From positions 4,216,001 to 4,280,000 of the forward strand of contig NZ_CP031557.1 in NCBI RefSeq assembly GCF_003403075.1: DNA of 64,000 nt, written 5' to 3'. The notes beneath the pieces are model-generated. The model saw nothing but the letters and a program-made list of their open reading frames with translations, searched no databases and had not been told where the DNA came from. Source of the DNA: Flavobacterium psychrotrophum (GTDB lineage Bacteria > Bacteroidota > Bacteroidia > Flavobacteriales > Flavobacteriaceae). Each line of letters begins with the position of its first letter. The stretch's first letter is position 1. A program made the position numbers and the translations under genes. Shown in pieces: positions 60,965-64,000 of the stretch.

Positions 60965-63055
60965 TTACTTCATTAGATGATACATCAAAAAGCTGTAAAA
61001 TTCTGATTTTTCTTCGATACGGTCTTCATAGTTTGTAAGTACACCATAATGGCCGGAGTCAAGCCTTGTTTTTAGGAAAACCGGATTAGTTTGTGCCTTG
61101 CGGTTTTGCAGCCTTGCGGCAAATTTATAAGAATGCACGGGTGGTACCCTATCGTCATTATCGCTTGTAATAATTAGTGTTGTAGGGTAGTTTACATCTT
61201 CTTTAATGTTGTGGTATGGAGAATATTCCATCATGGCATTAAATTCGGCGGCCACTTCGGGATCGCCATATTCGTCATAATGAAAACGGCCTATGGTATA
61301 CTGGTGAAACTTAGCCATATCATAAACCCCTACTTTAGGTATTGCCACTTTAAAGAGTTCCGGATGTTGTACAAGTGCAGATCCTATAAGGAGCCCGCCC
61401 TGCGAACCTCCGGTAATGCCCAGCCTGTTTGGGCTTGTGTACTGCTGGTCTATCAAAAACCGGGCGCCGTCTATAAAGTCATTCAGCGTATTTATCTTTT
61501 TAAGGCGCATACCATCCCTGTGCCATTGCTGGCCTTTATCGCCACCACCGCGCACTTCGGCATACGCATATACGCCGCCATTTTTCATAAAGTAGATAAT
61601 GCCATTGTCATAATCACGGTCTGATATAGACCCAAAGCCGCCATAAGCTTCCAGCAGGGTAGGGTTGTTGCTGTTTAACTCTAATCCTTTTTTGTGCACT
61701 ATGGTTATGGGCACCTTAGCGCCATCCCGGGCGGTATAGGTTGTAGTTGTGGTTACAAAATAATCTACAGGAAACGGTGCAACGGTTTTTTCAAACGTTT
61801 TGCTTACATAGCGGTCATAAGCGCCAGATTGTAAGTTTAGCGTAAAGAGTATGGGTGGTATGGTATATGAGGTAACGTAAAAGAAAACATCGGTATCAAA
61901 ATAATCATTGCCCGCCAGGTTTACGTCCATACCCTTTTGGCCTTCTATCTTTTTGATGAATTTACCCGTATAGTCAAACAGCATAAAATAACTGCCCGAT
62001 GTGTTTTTGTACTTACACACAATACGGTCTTTAAAAAATGTAGTACCCGTTAAAAGCTGGTTTTGGTACTGAGATATGAGTATGGTACGCTCTTCGGGCT
62101 TATCGGGGTCAAAACTGCGCACATCTCCCCAGTTAGATTCTTTAGATGAGTAATATACACGCCCGTTTGTATAACCGGACAGGTCAAAATCAGGCGGTAC
62201 ATTATCAAGAAATTTCTTTAGCTCGAAAGTTTCTTGAGTAAGGTCTGCATAATACACATCTACATGGCTTTCGTTTTTGTTTGCTACTTCCAGAAACAGG
62301 CGTTTACCGTCCTGGCTGGTGAAGTAGTAGGTTTGTCCGTTTATTTTACTGGCATCAAAAACCATTTCGTCCTTAAGCACATCGGTACCCAGGCGGTGGT
62401 AAAATACCTGAAAGGTAGAATCTACTGCAAACTGCGATGCATTGATGTTCTTGTTGTAAAAAACACCTTCATCGCCCTTCCAGGCCATACCGCCAAATTT
62501 TGCATTAATTATTACCTCGTCGATCTTTTTACCTGCAAGTGTTGTAAACCTTATCTCGTGCCTGTCGCTGCCGTTTATCATTAGCTTATAGGCAAGCATC
62601 TTTGAATTTACCGATGGCTCATAGTCTATAACCGTAACCGTTTTTCCGCTGTAAACGTAATTAGGGTCTACCAGTTTTATGTAATTACCATCGAGTTTCT
62701 TTTTATAGCATAGTACAGCTCCCTGGTCCAGCTTGTCCTGAAAATAAACATTTGCATAATAGCTAGCCCTCTTTTTGTTAGGGATGCTATAAGCCGTCTG
62801 GCTCTGGTATTTTTGTAAAGTGGGCAGCGGGTAAATACTTTTTATTAAGTTGCCCTGATGACTTTCGGTAACTTTATTCTGGGCATTTATCCAGTTTACA
62901 ACCTCGGGGCTGCGCATATCTTCCAGCCAGGTATAATCGTCTGTGTATGTTTTGCCGTGTTTGGTAATTTTTTGAGGTGTTTTTTTAGTTGACGGAAAAT
63001 TCTGGGCTACAGCAATAAAAGGCAACAAAAGTGCCAGTAGTAGTATTGGTTTCAT
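60965..63055 (-). CDS. Secreted prolyl oligopeptidase (S9A), copy 2
   Basis: 696 residues. Signal peptide (MKPILLLALLLPFIAVAQ), propeller, hydrolase domain. Triad: Ser about 550 in GITGGSQGGLL, Asp in TSDNDDRVPP, His in LDSGHYG. The loop EDMRSPEVVNWINAQN near residue 45 and EAYGGFGS near 470 are family features. Its own terminator follows, so copy 1 needs its own promoter. Confidence 0.92.
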   Translation of the reverse strand: MKPILLLALLLPFIAVAQNFPSTKKTPQKITKHGKTYTDDYTWLEDMRSPEVVNWINAQNKVTESHQGNLIKSIYPLPTLQKYQSQTAYSIPNKKRASYYANVYFQDKLDQGAVLCYKKKLDGNYIKLVDPNYVYSGKTVTVIDYEPSVNSKMLAYKLMINGSDRHEIRFTTLAGKKIDEVIINAKFGGMAWKGDEGVFYNKNINASQFAVDSTFQVFYHRLGTDVLKDEMVFDASKINGQTYYFTSQDGKRLFLEVANKNESHVDVYYADLTQETFELKKFLDNVPPDFDLSGYTNGRVYYSSKESNWGDVRSFDPDKPEERTILISQYQNQLLTGTTFFKDRIVCKYKNTSGSYFMLFDYTGKFIKKIEGQKGMDVNLAGNDYFDTDVFFYVTSYTIPPILFTLNLQSGAYDRYVSKTFEKTVAPFPVDYFVTTTTTYTARDGAKVPITIVHKKGLELNSNNPTLLEAYGGFGSISDRDYDNGIIYFMKNGGVYAYAEVRGGGDKGQQWHRDGMRLKKINTLNDFIDGARFLIDQQYTSPNRLGITGGSQGGLLIGSALVQHPELFKVAIPKVGVYDMAKFHQYTIGRFHYDEYGDPEVAAEFNAMMEYSPYHNIKEDVNYPTTLIITSDNDDRVPPVHSYKFAARLQNRKAQTNPVFLKTRLDSGHYGVLTNYEDRIEEKSEFYSFLMYHLMK

Positions 63056-63130
63056 TTGGTTAGTTAATTATGGCGCAAAAGTACTGTAAAGTTGGCAAAC
63101 CTGCATTAAGCAAGGGTTAATACCAAAAAA

Positions 63131-63160
63131 GAAAGGGCTACCCAACCGGGTAGCCCTTTT
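63131..63160 (-). terminator. Rho-independent terminator after the T9SS surface protein gene
   Basis: Stem aaagggctaccc/gggtagcccttt with a 4-nt loop, followed by a T run on the minus strand. 20 nt after the stop at 63181. Confidence 0.9.
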
Positions 63161-63180
63161 ATAAGAAGCAAGCTGTATGC

Positions 63181-64000
63181 TTAGTTTTTTACAACTTTTA
63201 TAGTACCAGATTTGCTTCCGGCTGTAACCTGTAGCAGGTATGTTCCGGCAGCAAGGCTGCTTACATTAAGCTGGGCATTAGTACCGTTAGCTTTTTGCTC
63301 CATTACTTTTTGGCCAAGAAGGTTATTAAGCACCAAGTGCGTAATGTTTTCGTTAGCAGTAATGTTTAGTACGTTGTTTGCAGGGTTAGGGTAAACCACA
63401 AGCGATTTAATGCCAAACTGATCTGTATTTGCAGTAAGGTTAGCTATGACAGCTGTGTAGTCGCTTGTACAAGTACCTACAGTTTGTGCTACATAATAAG
63501 TAACACCGTCTGCAAGTGCAGTTGTAGTTTCTACAGCAACATATTCGCCATCAGTAAGTACATACCAGGTAGCAGTAGCGCCGGCGGCAAGTGTTACATC
63601 AAGGTTAGCAATAGTTTCGCCTTCTGTAAATGATTGCTCTCCAAGAGCTTCTGGAGCATCAGGAGTTGCGTTTACAGTAACGGTAACTGCTGTTGTAGCA
63701 CTGGTACATGTAGCTGCAACCTGTGCAACATAGTAAGTACCTGTTTCAAGTACTGTAGCTGCACTTAGCGGCGTAGTACCATCTGCATCTGTATACCAAA
63801 CAAGGTTTGTACCTGTTGCAGTAAGCTCTGCAGCGGTAGCGCCAGAACAGAATGCCTGAGCCTCAGCTGTAGGAGCAGCAGGTATAGGGTTTACTGTAAT
63901 TGCTACAGTAGTAACAACGCTGGTACAAGTACCTAGTGTTTGTGTTACATAGTAGTTTCCTGTTTCAAGAACAGCAGTTTCGCTTAGCGCGGCACCACCT
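63181..64000 (-). CDS. T9SS-exported surface protein with Ig-like repeats, 3' part only
   Basis: The frame is open from the right edge of the window to the stop at 63181 (273 residues seen). The last 75 residues are a type A sorting domain: SLVVYPNPANNVLNI, LLGQKVMEQ, LAAGTYLLQV, ending KSGTIKVVKN. Before it come Ig-like repeats of about 70-90 residues, with a spaced Cys near each end (FCSG...TCTS) and the motif TYYVAQTVGTCTS or its variant VAATCTS. The signal peptide is outside the window. Such proteins are exported by the type IX system and anchored to the cell surface, probably adhesins. An initiation codon at 63399 (GTG) within the PNP motif is not real. Confidence 0.9.
   Translation of the reverse strand, partial: GGAALSETAVLETGNYYVTQTLGTCTSVVTTVAITVNPIPAAPTAEAQAFCSGATAAELTATGTNLVWYTDADGTTPLSAATVLETGTYYVAQVAATCTSATTAVTVTVNATPDAPEALGEQSFTEGETIANLDVTLAAGATATWYVLTDGEYVAVETTTALADGVTYYVAQTVGTCTSDYTAVIANLTANTDQFGIKSLVVYPNPANNVLNITANENITHLVLNNLLGQKVMEQKANGTNAQLNVSSLAAGTYLLQVTAGSKSGTIKVVKN

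Noticed and set aside
1..64000. tRNA, rRNA and riboswitch genes
   Set aside because: No cloverleaf with a T-loop GTTCRANNC and no conserved riboswitch core were noticed by eye; a tRNAscan or Rfam run would settle it.

Overview
The window comes from a member of the Bacteroidota, most likely family Flavobacteriaceae. Three things point there. Promoters carry the Bacteroidetes -7 box TAnnTTTG. A type IX secretion component (SprE/PorW) and a T9SS-sorted surface protein are present. The gene order sprE, bactofilin, AtpZ-like, DUF6168-like, atpB-E-F-H-A-G is, from memory, the flavobacterial arrangement. All assignments were made by reading the sequence; no database search was run.

1-10.9 kb is a prophage remnant read mostly on the minus strand. 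It has an S24-type repressor with a divergent control region and three operator-like sites, then small early genes, terminase small and large subunits, and a few late genes, one of them frameshifted. Integrase, portal and capsid genes are not seen; the prophage may continue past the left edge. An AT-rich two-gene cassette (HipA-like kinase plus DUF3037-like protein), with its own -7 box and its own terminator, sits between the early genes and the terminase. The gaps between phage genes are filled with palindromic repeats.

Three repeat families recur. R1 is about 85-160 bp, with imperfect inverted ends TTTGTCATGCTGA / TCAGGATGACAAA. R2 is a hairpin built on cgcggatctgtgatccgtg and its exact complement. 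A small GC-rich palindrome lies inside some R1 copies. At 11.2-11.65 kb a small GIY-YIG nuclease gene lies exactly between the two halves of an R1 element, which suggests that R1 is a nuclease-linked mobile repeat.

12.1-20.1 kb holds housekeeping and envelope genes: a GT9 glycosyltransferase, DUF4254, upp, a decayed membrane-protein gene, tatA, a degenerate LytM protein, two SdpI-like proteins and a GH3-family protein. A triple 215-bp repeat follows.

20.1-41.7 kb is a polysaccharide/O-antigen locus: a nucleosidase-like DUF6909 protein, Wzz-like, RfbD, a methyltransferase, many glycosyltransferases, a gtrB-gtrII glucosylation pair, Wzx, Wzy, a second Wzy/ligase-like gene split at an A10 tract, a UDP-glucuronate decarboxylase-like enzyme and a WcaJ-type initiating transferase.

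41.7-47.1 kb has purD, two flavobacterial membrane proteins, and an AT-rich island with a DUF4932-like protein and a higBA toxin-antitoxin locus whose toxin has an in-frame stop. 47.2-56.2 kb is the ATP synthase/bactofilin/sprE run. 56.4-58.7 kb is an operon of four DUF2975 paralogues plus a Xre regulator. 58.7-64 kb has two prolyl oligopeptidases and the end of a large T9SS surface protein that runs off the right edge.
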